Positions 22,666 to 33,769 of a DNA stretch of 64,000 nt are shown in pieces. The first letter of the stretch is position 1. Every line of letters starts with the position of its first letter. The translations under genes and the position numbers were made by a program. The stretch comes from Spisula solida (taxonomy: Eukaryota; Mollusca; Bivalvia; Venerida; Mactridae): the NCBI GenBank assembly GCA_947247005.1, contig OX365962.1, positions 4,313,201 to 4,377,200 on the forward strand. Reading direction: 5' to 3'. A model generated the notes under the pieces. The model was not told the origin of the DNA. It saw only the letters and a list, made by a program, of their open reading frames with translations, and searched no databases.

Positions 22666-22990
22666 TTTATAAATTTCACCCAGTTAAAAGAATAGAGCTA
22701 TTATCATATAAATATACCTGAGAAATGATGGATCTTTATAATGGATATTATAAAGTGAATTGTTAGTACACACATTGTATCTGCATGCCCCTCACCCCCC
22801 TTAGACTCTGATTTTTATTAGTGAATTCGAGTTTTTATTTTTTTTTAATTTATTTTGTCCAGATTCGAATTGTACGCACGGGCGTACAGGAGTACGCCTA
22901 GTTACGCCCCTGGTATCGCCCTAATTCTCCATATATAAAATTATTCTGTGTTTGGGATCTAACGCCCATAATTTATTTTAAGAATTGTAA

Positions 22991-24151
22991 TTGGATGCGT
23001 TTATATAAACAAGATAAACAGTGTTATGTAAACAGGTGACTGGCCTGATTAAACTGATTATAGCACTTAATTACCACTAAAAATAACAAATAAATAGTGT
23101 ATCAGAGGACTTTTAAACCACGGTCACGTAATCGTATAGTCCTTTGTGACGTGTTGAAGTTTTCTACCGCAAACCGTGACAAACATTAATGAACTGTTTT
23201 AATCATTGGCGCAATCTGACTAAAGTAAACAACATTCCAAACTCTTACTTAATTATTAACAGCTTTACGTCGTGTATACGGAGGGGTCGATTTTAATTCA
23301 TTATCACACATTATTTATACGTACATCAGGCCCAATGGACCTATATGTCACCGGCTTTGTGACGTAATAAATTAAGTCATGGTAATATTATACATATTTA
23401 CAGATATTGCTCTATGCTAATAAAGCTGAAATATACAACGAGCTAAACATATATTCGTTCGGATTTATAATATAAATACAGTATGCACTATTAATGTCTA
23501 TAGGGCTTATAAATTATCAAGCAATGATGTATTGCTCATTCGATAAAAACTAACAATTAATGAAGCATTGTGAACGACATATGGCATTGCTTTTTTACTG
23601 GGGGGAACCCCCAGTTTTCGTTTTACCTACCATCTCAGAAATCACTACCATTTTAACTATGTAATTTAAGAGCAAGAAAGAAATCTCAACCAATATCGTA
23701 ATTTATTATTATTAATATCGTAAAAACAAGGAAATTTGTTGATAACAATTGAATTATCTGTTATTTGTTTGTATTGTGTGAACTTTTTGAAAGTTTTTTT
23801 CAATTAATAAATGTTTTTGTGCAAAAACATTCCTACGCGCTGTAAAATGAGGGTCGATAAAATTGTCATTGTTAAAAGTAGCCCGTTGAGCAGACGAACT
23901 TTACGAAATTCATGGATTTAACATTCATATTACAGTTTAGCTAGAAACTTCTAATCAAACGTGACTGTGCTTTTTTTTCATTATTTACAATATTTTGCAA
24001 TTCCTGATAGTATTGATCCACATTTGTTTTATTAACTTAGCTGAATATTTTGGGGCTACCGTTAGAACGACCCTTTTCCCAGCGCTGTTATATAATTTTT
24101 CCCGCCGAAAGTCGAGACCATATCAGTTATTTGTGTTTCGTACAATATTGT
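22991..24151. other. AT-rich non-coding stretch
   Basis: No gene is visible. A short perfect hairpin ACTGGGGG-GAA-CCCCCAGT lies at about 23598-23616 in otherwise AT-rich DNA. Confidence 0.45.
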
Positions 24152-24862
24152 AGCGCACAGACAATCCATCGTCACACAGAAATGCCTGCACCGCACCTAG
24201 CCAATCACACAAGAGTCAGACAGTAGCGCACAGACAAGCCATCGTCACACAGAAATGCCTGCAGCACCTAGCCAATCACACAAGAGTCAGACAGTAGCGC
24301 ACAGACAAGCCATCGTCACACAGAAATGCCTGCAGCACCTAGCCATTCACACAAGAGTCAGACAGTAGCGCACAGACAAGCCATCGTCACACAGAAATGC
24401 CTGCAGGACCTAGCCATTCACACAAGAGTCAGACAGTAGCGCACAGACAAGCCATCGTCACACAGAAATGCCTGCAGCACCTAGCCAATCACACAAGAGT
24501 CAGACAGTAGCGCACAGACAAGCCATCGTCACACAGAAATGCCTGCAGCACCTAGCCAATCACACAAGAGTCAGACAGTAGCGCACAGACAAGCCATCGT
24601 CACACAGAAATGCCTGCAGCACATAGCCAATCACACAAGAGTCAGGCAGTAGCGCACATACAATCCATCGTCACACAGAAATGCCTGCAGCACCTAGCCA
24701 TTCACACAAGAGTCAGACAGTAGCGCACAGACAATCCATCATCACACAGAAATGCCTGCAGCACCTAGCCATTCACACAAGAGTCAGACAGTAGCGCACA
24801 GACAATCCATCGTCACACAGAAATGCCTGCAGCACCTAGCCATTCACACAAGAGTCAGACAT
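24152..24862 (+). repeat. 71-bp tandem array, 10 copies
   Basis: The unit begins AGCGCACAGACAAGCCATCG and contains AAATGCCTGCAGCACCTAGC and CACACAAGAGTCAGACAGT. The first copy has two extra bases. Variants alternate CAAGCC/CAATCC and CCAATC/CCATTC. Confidence 0.95.
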
Positions 24863-25405
24863 AGAACGAACCATTCAATATCTCCAAAAAGGAATATTTC
24901 AACCAAGCCTTAACAATTACACCGCAGTGAATGGCATACTGTAGTCTTTGAATTTCGTGCATAATCAACAACAAAGGTTAAAACGGAATCTGCCGATTTC
25001 AAGATGCAAGGTGGATTGTCCTGGTGATTCTCAATTAAGGTGCGGTGGTCATGAAAGGGAATATCACATTCGCGCAACCCCACGATATTATAATACCATC
25101 GACTGAACCAAGCTGTACTACATGAGATCCTTCGAACCGTGAGATCCTTCAGACATCCGGTCAAAGCTGACACTTATCATACGTATATCTCTCAATACGC
25201 ATGCGCGGGAAGTTTATTTGTAACATTCGGCTAATCTCTTATGCTATGAAACGTTAATTAATTTTGACAATCATGTGAAATGCTTAATCCACTCATAAAC
25301 TACCTTGAAATTTAAGAATTAAAACAAACGTTTTATGTAGGATTAATATATCCGATAATATTAATAAATACATGTTAAAACTCGCTTTTTAAGTTATGCA
25401 TTGTT

Positions 25406-25539
25406 TTGGACATTTTTAAGGGAGTGACTTGGAGTTTTGTTTTCGGAATACTTTTGATAATAACGTAATATATTGGACATTTTTAAGGGAGTGACTTGGA
25501 GTTTTGTTTTCGGAATACTTTTGATAATAACGTAATATA
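25406..25539 (+). repeat. 67-bp direct duplication
   Basis: Two adjacent, essentially identical copies starting TTGGACATTTTTAAGGGAGT and containing TTTTCGGAATACTTTTGATA. Confidence 0.92.
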
Positions 25540-25638
25540 GAGTAAATGTTAAAAGTGCATTGTGAATGGAATCTAGAAGTTACTTTGTTTTTTTACGTAA
25601 GGAGTTCTATTTTGTATTTTTCATAATTGTACGTTTGT

Positions 25639-26408
25639 AATATGTAGCTAGAGGATCTATCACGGATTGTTAATTGATATAAACATATATTATATGTAGC
25701 TAGAGGATCTATCACGGTTTGTTAATTGATATAAACATATATTATATGTAGCTAGAGGATCTATCACGGTTTGTTAATTGATATAAACATATATTATATG
25801 TAGCTAGAGGATCTATCACGGTTTGTTAATTGATATAAACATATAATATGTAGCTAGAGGATCTATCACGGTTTGTTAATTGATATAAATATATAATATG
25901 TAGCTAGAGGATCTATCACGGTTTGTTAATTGATATAAACATATATTATATGTAGCTAGAGGATCTATCACGGTTTGTTAATTGATATAAACATATAATA
26001 TGTAGCTAGAGGATCTATCACGGTTTGTTAATTGATATAAACATATATTATATGTAGCTAGAGGATCTATCACGGTTTGTTAATTGATATAAACATATAT
26101 TATATGTAGCTAGAGGATCTATCACGGTTTGTTAATTGATATAAACATATATTATATGTAGCTAGAGGATCTATCACGGTTTGTTAATTGATATAAACAT
26201 ATAATATGTAGCTAGTAGATCTATCACGGTTTGTTAATTGATATAAATATATAATATGTAGCTAGAGGATCTATCACGGTTTGTTAATTGATATAAACAT
26301 ATATTATATGTAGCTAGAGGATCTATCACGGTTTGTTAATTGATATAAACATATAATATGTAGCTAGAGGATCTATCACGGTTTGTTAATTGATATAAAC
26401 ATATATTT
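25639..26408 (+). repeat. 50/52-bp tandem array, about 15 copies
   Basis: The unit contains ATGTAGCTAGAGGATCTATC then ACGGTTTGTTAATTGATATA. Two length variants differ in an AT run (ATATATTAT or ATATAAT). A rare variant, GATATAAATATATAAT, appears at about 25885 and 26245, followed by the same order of variants. This suggests a seven-unit block was duplicated. Confidence 0.95.
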
Positions 26409-26659
26409 AAACGAGTTTTGGAAGTTTTATTTCCAGAATGAGTTTAATATAAAGTTTGTATCAATATTGACAACGAGTGTTAGATTCTATTTTTTCATTT
26501 GACACCAATAACACGAAACTACATATCTTTCAGTTGAAAAACGGACTGGACGTCATTGTTGTTGTTGTATTTTTATTCAATCATGGTTCTTTTTACGGAT
26601 ATTTTAGTCAATGTGGCCACAAAAAGGGCACCGTTATAGATCTAACATGTCAACCCCCC

Positions 26660-26800
26660 TTCCAATTTTCCCCGGGGTGGAAACTATAGGCTGGCCCTTG
26701 TTTTCCCCGGGGTGGAAACTATAGTCTGGTCCTTGTTTTGCCCGGGGTGGAATCTATAGGCTGGCCCTGGTTTCCCCGGGGTGGAAACTATAGTCTGATA
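26660..26800 (+). repeat. ~40-bp tandem repeat with CCCCGGGG palindrome, 4 copies
   Basis: The unit is TTCCCCGGGGTGGAAACTAT followed by AGKCTGGYCCTTG. Each copy carries the self-complementary CCCCGGGG, one copy degraded to GCCCGGGG. Confidence 0.9.
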
Positions 26801-26809
26801 CTTATAGTT

Positions 26810-28257
26810 TTATCTAAACCATTTTCACCTTTTAATAAAACGAAACACAAATATAATAAATTAATGAATAACCATGACACTTCTTTCAAATAAATAACGA
26901 TGCGTCTTCTTTCAAATAATTAACGATGACTCTCCTTTCTATTATTCTATAATAGTCTTTCCTATAGAGAGACAATACATAATTTAATTGAAACAGAAAT
27001 AGACTTTATAATGTTTTCAGAAAGTGTGCCGAAATGTGCACATAAATAACTGTGAAATTCGTCCTTGAACATTTGAATTCACGTTGTCTCATACACGTTT
27101 ATATACTAGATAATAATATAATAATATATAGAGATCTAATGTACGTTTGTTTCATACATGCACTAAAATGTCGACAAAGAAAACAATTCTGAGCACATTT
27201 GGTTAATCTATGAGCTGTCGACATGAGGTCGCCGACCTGTCGTACAACACGCGTATTAATGATGTTAATACATGTATAAACTGCTAGTTTGTCTGTGTAA
27301 TATTAGACATATAACTTTCTCGTTACGTTTTAAAAAGATTAAAGGATTAACGCTGCATATTAACTGGATTACACGGGTCATTAAGTACTTGTTATTTCAT
27401 TCTCAAATAGTTGTCTGCACTGGTAAACTACACGAAGTGAGTGTTCAATATGACTATATTACCCGTGTCCAGCACCATGTAAAACCATGCAAAATACAGG
27501 TTTCATGGGAAAACGATCAAGCTGCTGAAAAAAGATCCTGTATTTCATGGAAAGCAAATACTTTTTTCCTTATAGTGGCGTATATTCCATAGAAATCGAT
27601 GAATCAATAAAATACTTAAGGTTATTTTTGTTTTCAAAGTTGACACATTTCGCCTTGGACCTGTAGCCAAAAGTCACATGGTATTGCTACACTGTAATAG
27701 AGGGATGCACTTTCGTTTAGATTTTTAAATACGCATGCGCTAAACAAAAAATTCGGCATACCTCATAGGGTACTCAAATCAAAAACGATATTCTATTCAG
27801 ATTTCACTATCATTATATTATAATGTTTATGTGGTAGAAGTGGAGGATAACCGAATAAATAATGATGAATCCAGGTGAACCTGTAAATGACATTCTACAC
27901 TGAGTACATAAAGAAACGCACATGTTACATTTTCTCCATATGGTTACAATGTTAAACCGGTAATTTTGGTCTCCAATTTTCTTCCTGTTCTATGTCTATC
28001 AGTCATTGCTGTGTCTACTTGTTCCCAGGTATCCCTGCTTTCAATCTTAAATATATTCACATGTGACTGTGCTTTGAAGGTTTTTAAACGCAAGTTGTTA
28101 AAGTAGCAGTTTCTGTGAGATAACACAATCAGCAATTTTTGTTTAGAATTCTTGGCTGAAAAGGAAGATGTTTTTAAACACACTAATGAAACAACTTTTC
28201 GATTGCTGTAACTACTAGTACATGTATGTCATTGACATCTGTGACTTGTGGGCGGGT
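26810..28257. other. non-coding stretch
   Basis: No gene is supported. A small direct repeat (CTTCTTTCAAATAA...TAACGATG) occurs at about 26880-26930. A 106-codon plus-strand frame at 27272 shows no domain. Confidence 0.4.
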
Positions 28258-28370
28258 CATTGTCTCGTTCCGTTGTGTGGTGGGTATTGTGCCTTGTATG
28301 TTTTTATGTTTTCTGTGCTCGGCTGGTTAAGTGAGTGCTGCCTTCCCTGTCCGACTTTATATTGTTTTTA
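28258..28370 (+). repeat. single-copy relative of the 45-bp minisatellite unit and its flank
   Basis: CATTGTCTCGTTCCGTTGTG, then GGGTATTGTG, then GTGCTGCCTTCCCTGTCCGA. This matches the last unit plus right flank of the 341-1190 array, showing the unit belongs to a dispersed element. Confidence 0.7.
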
Positions 28371-28578
28371 ATGGGTAAACACTCAAAACACATCAAAGCC
28401 ATTGCTCTGTGACCTTCGAAGAAAGCTATCATGTTACCCTATAGAGAAAATGTAACCTGTGCATTTATTTATGTACTCCGTGTAGATGTGCTCTCGTCTG
28501 AGACAAGAATTGTGTCGCCAGTTCAATAAAATATTCATCTGTCGATAATAACCGGAACGATGCTTACTGATGTTAGTT

Positions 28579-29390
28579 AAAGATGGCAACGAGTACTAAA
28601 ATCGGTACTCGAAAACTCAGTCATTCTTCCGCTCGAGTACTCGGAAAATCATGAAAGTGCATGATATTGATATTAGGGAAATACAAATTCTGAACTGCAG
28701 CCGTGTGTGCTCAAAAACGAGTTTTTGCGAATCACTGTGTGTACGCTTGATCTATAATTCAATAATTTTTGAATTTCCTTAACTTTGCTTACTTCGCGGA
28801 TTTGCATTCAAGTTCCGAGATATGGGTTCATTTTATGGAAATATATTAACGCAAATATTATACTAGACTATATTTTCACGACGAATGCGCGATTATTCTG
28901 TTTAGTGCTGCGTTAATTTCAAACCCCTAGTGGCGCATTTTATGCAACGGTCAATATTTTGCCCGCCCGGGGGGGGGCGGCGGCGGCCGACCCCGGGGGA
29001 ATTAGACATTTAATTTTTTATGTCTAAATCCCCACCCTGGTGACAATCTGACTGTCTACATCCCCGTCGTGGGGCATAGTTTTTCATTCGGGTACTGTTA
29101 TAAAAACACAAATAAAAGTATCGTTTTTCGCGGTGTCGAAATTCCCGGACCAAAGTCTATTCCCCGGGACTTGGAGTCGATAAGGACGCCTAATTCCCGC
29201 CTGTCGGGAAGATTCGTCGTTCATATTCACCCTGTATCCCCGCCGCCCTCGAGGCGGGCATAATATTGACTGGTGCATTAACATTAATTACTAGACAATG
29301 GTTAAGTAACATATATCTACAAGGGGTGTACGATAAATTTGTGGACCTTTTCTCTAATTCTGTGATAGAGAGCTCTATACTTTATATATT
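28579..29390. other. non-coding stretch, GC-rich patch, possible hAT end
   Basis: GATGGCAACGAGTACT and several GAGTACTCG motifs at 28579-28640 resemble a transposon terminus, but no partner end was found. 28960-29000 is a G/C-rich patch with a nine-G run and CGG repeats. 29065-29270 has ATTCCCG motifs and no supported gene. Confidence 0.35.
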
Positions 29391-29451
29391 TTCAGATCGA
29401 GCTACAGAACAGATGCACAAATTCTACAGTTGAAATAAAATATCCGTCAAA

Positions 29452-32119
29452 ATGGTGGACAGTGATTTAATTTATTCACAACTGTGTGATGCCTTGAACG
29501 GAAATGACGTAGATCAGGTGTTATCATTATTACGCAATAGTGACGTCAATATAGATCACCGTGACGTCACACACGATCTGCAGACGTTACTAATGCGTGT
29601 GTGTTATATAAATTTAGAAACTTCGGATTTATTGCTTATATTAGAAGCCATATTTAACTTAAAACCGGACGTTAATATACAGGATTCTTGGGGTAGAACT
29701 GTTTTAATGCATTCGTGTATTGCAAACAAACCCGTCCTTATAGAGGGACTTTTGGAATATGACGTCACTGACGTCAGTGTGATTGATTTTGAAGGGAACT
29801 CGGCTCTTACGTATGCAGTCCAGAATTGTGACGTATACACAGTTGAAGATATTCTACATCATGAGTTGGGTCCCAGTCTAATTCAAGTACATAACGCAAA
29901 AGGTTAGTAATCATAAATGGTAGGCCTATCATCATTATGCCTAGTGTGGTATAGAGGTGTGAGGTATCATCATTATGCCTAGTGTGGTATAGAGGTGTGA
30001 GGTAACATCATTATGCCTAGTGTGGTATAGAGGTGCGAGGTATTACCGGTAACCGTGGTATAGAGGTGCGAGGTATTACCGGTAACCGTGGTATAGAGGT
30101 GCGAGGTATTACCGGTAACTGTGGTATAGAGGTGCGAGGTATTACCGGTAACCGTGGTATAGAGGTGTGAGGTATTACTGGTAACCGTGGTATAGAGGTG
30201 CGAGGTATTACCGGTAACCGTGGTATAGAGGTGCGAGGTATTACCGGTAACTGTGGTATAGAGGTACGAGGTATTACCGGTAACCGTGGTATAGAGGTGC
30301 GAGGTATTACCGGTAACCGTGGTATAGAGGTGTGAGGTATTACTGGTAACCGTGGTTTTATTGTCCGGCGGTTCGATACTGCGATACCATCCGAAATACC
30401 GGTATTTATCAACATTATTCCCACTGGAATTACCATGCTACTATAATAACTTGCTCGTATTACTTGCTGTGCCGTCCAGCATCAAGCGTTACTTCTCAAT
30501 CCAACCTAATATGTTGCATAATATTATTAGTCTTTATTTCTGTAATGCTAGTCAAGTATCGAATCATTGTCGTCACCAGTAACTTATTACCATACAATTT
30601 AAAAATCACGGATTATGTAAATAAATGTTTGTAAAAATGCAACTACGTGTTCATCCGTCGCTCTGCTGTGACTGCCCATGACATTATGTAGCTGCCGTAT
30701 GATCCCTAGTGTGATGACATTAGAGTTGTCATTGATCTAAGCGGTATCAACAATATTTTTATCCAATCGATTATTGTGTATGTCCTCTTTAAAATATGTA
30801 ATACATGTACAATATCGATTCGTAAAACAACTACAATTTCGATGCTAACCTTATATACAAGGTCCAGTTAGGATATTGTGACAGTGACGTAGCAGTTTAT
30901 GCGTACGCAAAATGATTAAAACCATTGTCTAAACAGGTAGAGCGAATATAACATGTAAGTTCAGCATTGAAATTATAGTTGTTCGTACAGTATAAGTCTC
31001 TATAACGGGTTTTACACCGTTATAGTTGACTCGACCGCTGCGTCACAGGATTCTTATCCTAACTGGAATATACCTGTTCAGACAATTGTTGTCATCTTTT
31101 GTGTAAACACAAACTGCAACGTCATTGTCACAATATCCTTACTGGACTATAGGAACGATAAAATCAATAACTTGAATACGTCTTGTGTGTTTTCAGGACA
31201 TTCTCCGTACATCATTGCAACAAAAGCAAAGAACAATACGTTGGTTCAACTGTTTGATGATTTGTTGAATAAAAAGTCGGCGAGGGATAAAAGTAAGAAG
31301 CGCAAACCAAGGAATAGAGACATCCGGGCTATCAAGCTTCCACCAGCCTACTCACCGTCTCCAGAACGCGGATGTCGAAATTCTCCGCCGAATAAAGTAG
31401 TTCCTGTAAATAAACGTCCAGTTACCCAGTGCAATATTAATACAAAAATTAGTTCGCCTGATTACGGTGAGGAATCATACAACGAACGAAGTGAAAAGTC
31501 TAATTCAGGTGTTGATACTCAGTCATACGGTAGGGACGAAATATTGTCGTCTTTATCGTTGTCGTCTCCAAGGTTAGCCAGACGTCATCACAAGCAAGAT
31601 TGCTTGTTACAAGAAACGTTGTTACTCAATCAATCACGACATTTTCCACAAATGAAAACTTTAAGACGCAACGAAAGCAAAGAGGAGCGTAAAATAGAAT
31701 TACCGGAGTACAGTTTGCGTAAACAACGTCGGCCATCTTTGTCACTTCCGGACTTGCGCAATGTTAGCAATTTTCTTGTCAATTCCGGAAGTAGTACACC
31801 AACAACGGAAGGTGACGAATCTGAACGGAAATTCACGAGGCTTAAAGATTATTCTGATGACGATGATAAGAACTATGACAGCAACGATGATGATGATGAA
31901 AATGATGAAGTGTTTTCTAGAAGTTATCCTAACTCGGCACATACAACCAGATCAACTGACTCAACACGGAGTGTTACACTGCCCGACATCAATGCAGGGA
32001 AAACAAATAAGAAAACCCCAAGCGGGTATAGAAAAGGAGTTGTTCCCCTTTCTCGTCGAAGGAAATTCTCCAATAGCGATGATCAGATACAACGCATTAG
32101 TGGTGTTGAAAACATTTGA
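29452..32119 (+). CDS. ankyrin repeat protein, ANKRD34-like (two coding exons)
   Basis: Coding exons 29452-29902 and 31197-32119 join to about 457 residues. The intron is phase 1, with donor AAAAG|GTTAGT and acceptor TGTGTTTTCAG|GACA. Joining completes an ankyrin repeat (HNAKG plus HSPYIIATKAKNN). Residues ~6-175 form four to five ankyrin repeats; NIQDSWGRTVLMHSC and EGNSALTYAV resemble repeats 3 and 4 of vertebrate ANKRD34. The rest is basic and Ser-rich, with RRPSLSLPDL (~328-337), an acidic run (~369-388) and a C-terminal RRRKFSNSDDQIQ (~437-449). It is probably a cytosolic or nuclear binding protein; the molecular role is unknown. The ATG is the first in frame, and a likely acceptor TTTTCAG at 29395 suggests a 5' UTR intron. 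ATTAAA at about 32220 may be the poly(A) signal. The family assignment is from memory of motifs. Confidence 0.82.
29930..30356 (+). repeat. compound intronic array: 35-bp x3 then 33-bp x~10
   Basis: Both units share GTGGTATAGAGGTGYGAGGT. The first three carry ATCATTATGCCTA, and the following ones carry ATTACCGGTAACC instead. The array changes type between 30029 and 30045. Confidence 0.93.
30862..31147. mobile_element. 286-bp MITE in the ankyrin gene intron
   Basis: The left end, GTCCAGTTAGGATATTGTGA, is matched in reverse complement by TCACAATATCCTTACTGGAC at the right end; the match continues inward for about 37 bp (GTGACGTAGCAGTTT / AAACTGCAACGTCA). A second internal inverted pair, CTATAACGG / CCGTTATAG, is present. 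No coding capacity. Confidence 0.85.
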
Positions 32120-32307
32120 ACAATTGTTGGTGAATATGTTGCGCATTTATCTATATGTATTTTCAACATTCACTGCAGGGTGAAACTAACTTCTCAGAGC
32201 AGTCACTTACCTTTCTCCAATTAAAGTTTTTGTTTACGTGCAATTCAAATTCATCAGGTGTCTTGATTGAAAAGTTGAAAACCAAAAAACTATGAACCAG
32301 TCAGGGG

Positions 32308-32446
32308 TGGTATTCAATATTGATATTACTTGACTTAAGGAAAATGACAACCAATCAGATCACATCATATTAAACTCTTGATCAGTAACGGCGATATGAT
32401 TGGCTATCTTTATTCTCCAATTAAATAAGATCAATATTGAACACCA
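32308..32446. mobile_element. 139-bp foldback MITE downstream of the ankyrin gene
   Basis: GGTATTCAATATTGATATTA and GACAACCAATCAGATC on the left are mirrored by GATATGATTGGCTATC and GATCAATATTGAACACC on the right. Nearly the whole element can pair with itself. It lies about 190 bp past the stop codon. Confidence 0.75.
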
Positions 32447-32734
32447 AAATTTTTTTATAATGAGTCATTATTTGCCCTAGATTGCACATCTAGGCGAGGA
32501 AAATAAATACAATAAAATAATTATTGTTATATTAGTGTCGAAAATAACAATTGGTATATTTTCTTTGCCATTGTGTTCTATTTATGTAATATAGATGTAA
32601 TTATGGAATCGGAGTGCACATCGCAGCACTCCGACTAATAAATTAGAATGGTAGCTTACAAATACATTACATGTACATTACACAAGGAAGTAAGCCAATA
32701 ATAATACTTAGTACCTATGTAGCTGTGTAAAATT

Positions 32735-33090
32735 GGCTCATCATACGACATTCAAAAACTCGATTGCGTGCAGCACGACATACGACATTGGACGACATTC
32801 AAAACATCATTAGAAATCGAAAGTCGCTTTCAACGACATACGACATTGGACGACAATAAAAATGGTCATGACAATCGAATGTCGTGCAGCATGACATACG
32901 ACATTAGATGACATTCAAAAATCATCAAAAATCGAATGTCGTGCTGCTCGACATACGCCATTGGGCGACATTCAAAACTTTGTCATAAATCGAATATCGT
33001 GTAGCACGACATACCCCCATTGGACGACATTCAAAACTTTGTCATAAATCGAATGTCGTGCTGCTCGACATTGAGCGACACACAGCTTAC
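32735..33090 (+). repeat. ~62-bp degenerate tandem array with GTCGTGC/GCACGAC palindromes
   Basis: About six units of CGACATACGACATTGGACGA followed by CATTCAAAA and AATCGAATGTCGTGC. Adjacent inverted GTCGTGC and GCACGAC blocks give each unit hairpin potential. Divergence is moderate. Confidence 0.85.
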
Positions 33091-33445
33091 CAATTTAACA
33101 TTACTACAACTTTTTTCTCTCTCAAAACGTGTCGGTATGTACACCAAATATTTGAGTGTTGAATGTATGTATTGGGTGTAATTAAGGGCAAAGAAGGAAT
33201 CATGCTAACTTCTATCGAATAAAATATGTGCTTTTATAAATGTACTCAGTGTATATTACTATTTGAATGTATACCTGTCAAATACATGTAGCATGACAAT
33301 AAGAATATGTCACTAGTTTTGCGAGAAATACTGACGAATAACAAATAAGGTAGACCACTAACTGTGCATGAAAATGTCCTCTACTTGAAATAATTGATAT
33401 ACATGTGTAACCTAATACTTCAACATTTTCAAACGGGTATACCAT

Positions 33446-33641
33446 GGATAATTTGACAGGATCCTGACCTTTATGCATGAATATGTTACAAGGTTCTTGC
33501 GTTGAATATATAAATTTCCGCGATCAAATCGTGCAATATCGGTTCTTTAGATTGGTTTTGGTATTACACCTCGGGCGTCTTCGTGATACTCTCCGCTTAT
33601 GAAAACATTCAACCGGGATTATAAATATATACAATAAATCA
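33446..33641 (+). mobile_element. MITE-A copy B
   Basis: Starts at the terminal GGATAATTTGACAGGATCCT, runs through CTTTATGCATGAATATGTTA and GTGCAATATCGGTTCTTTAG to CAACCGGGATTATAAATATA. It lacks the AGCTGTTGAATTATGC end, so it is truncated at one side. Confidence 0.75.
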
Positions 33642-33769
33642 CCCTTGTTACCCTGATAAACCACCATGATTGGATAAAATCTGTGTCAGATTTATTTGAC
33701 AGTTAATAAAACATATATATTGTTGTTTATTTTGGGTTAAGGTCTTTTCTTTGTACAGCTCATTCATTT

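Larger units (their letters stand above)
20410..22912. mobile_element. hAT-like DNA transposon (2503 bp), TSD GTATC
   Basis: Terminal inverted repeats CAGGGGCGTAACT (left, from 20410) and AGTTACGCCCCTG (right, to 22912). GTATC at 20405-20409 and 22913-22917 forms a 5-bp target duplication, confirmed because deleting one copy restores the interrupted LINE frame. The CAGGGGCGTA start is hAT-like, but hAT usually makes 8-bp duplications, so the superfamily is left open. No transposase frame is seen. The interior holds a LINE fragment and repeated GAGCGAGCGAAGCGAG blocks. Confidence 0.85.
19396..22990 (-). mobile_element. LINE element 3 (3' part), split by a transposon
   Basis: The 3' end carries a hairpin AGGCATATTTGCCT, then AATAAA, then an (ATATC)n-type tail at 19396-19410. 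Coding homology runs up to 20403 and resumes beyond the insertion at 22913. Removing 20410-22912 plus one GTATC restores YGELGRYPLKITCLV in one frame, and upstream of it MGVRSQTQNNF. That gives a clean before/after view of the insertion. The LINE homology fades near 22990. Confidence 0.82.
29903..31196 (+). other. intron of the ankyrin gene (1294 bp)
   Basis: Starts GTTAGT and ends TTTTCAG, obeying GT-AG. It contains a tandem array in its first third and a 286-bp MITE whose end lies about 49 bp before the acceptor. Confidence 0.82.

Noticed and set aside
24152..24862. CRISPR-like regular spacing in the 71-bp array
   Set aside because: The whole unit is conserved, with no unique spacers, and the genome is eukaryotic.
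27272..27592. 106-codon plus-strand frame
   Set aside because: AT-driven composition, no domain, no neighbouring exon.
28960..29270. GC-rich patch considered as a CpG-type promoter for the ankyrin gene
   Set aside because: No TATA, initiator or other promoter evidence could be tied to it; the nearest clear signal is a 5' UTR splice acceptor at 29395.
30017..30436. Minus-strand frame of IPRLPVIPRTS repeats
   Set aside because: It lies in the intron of the ankyrin gene and translates the 33-bp array.
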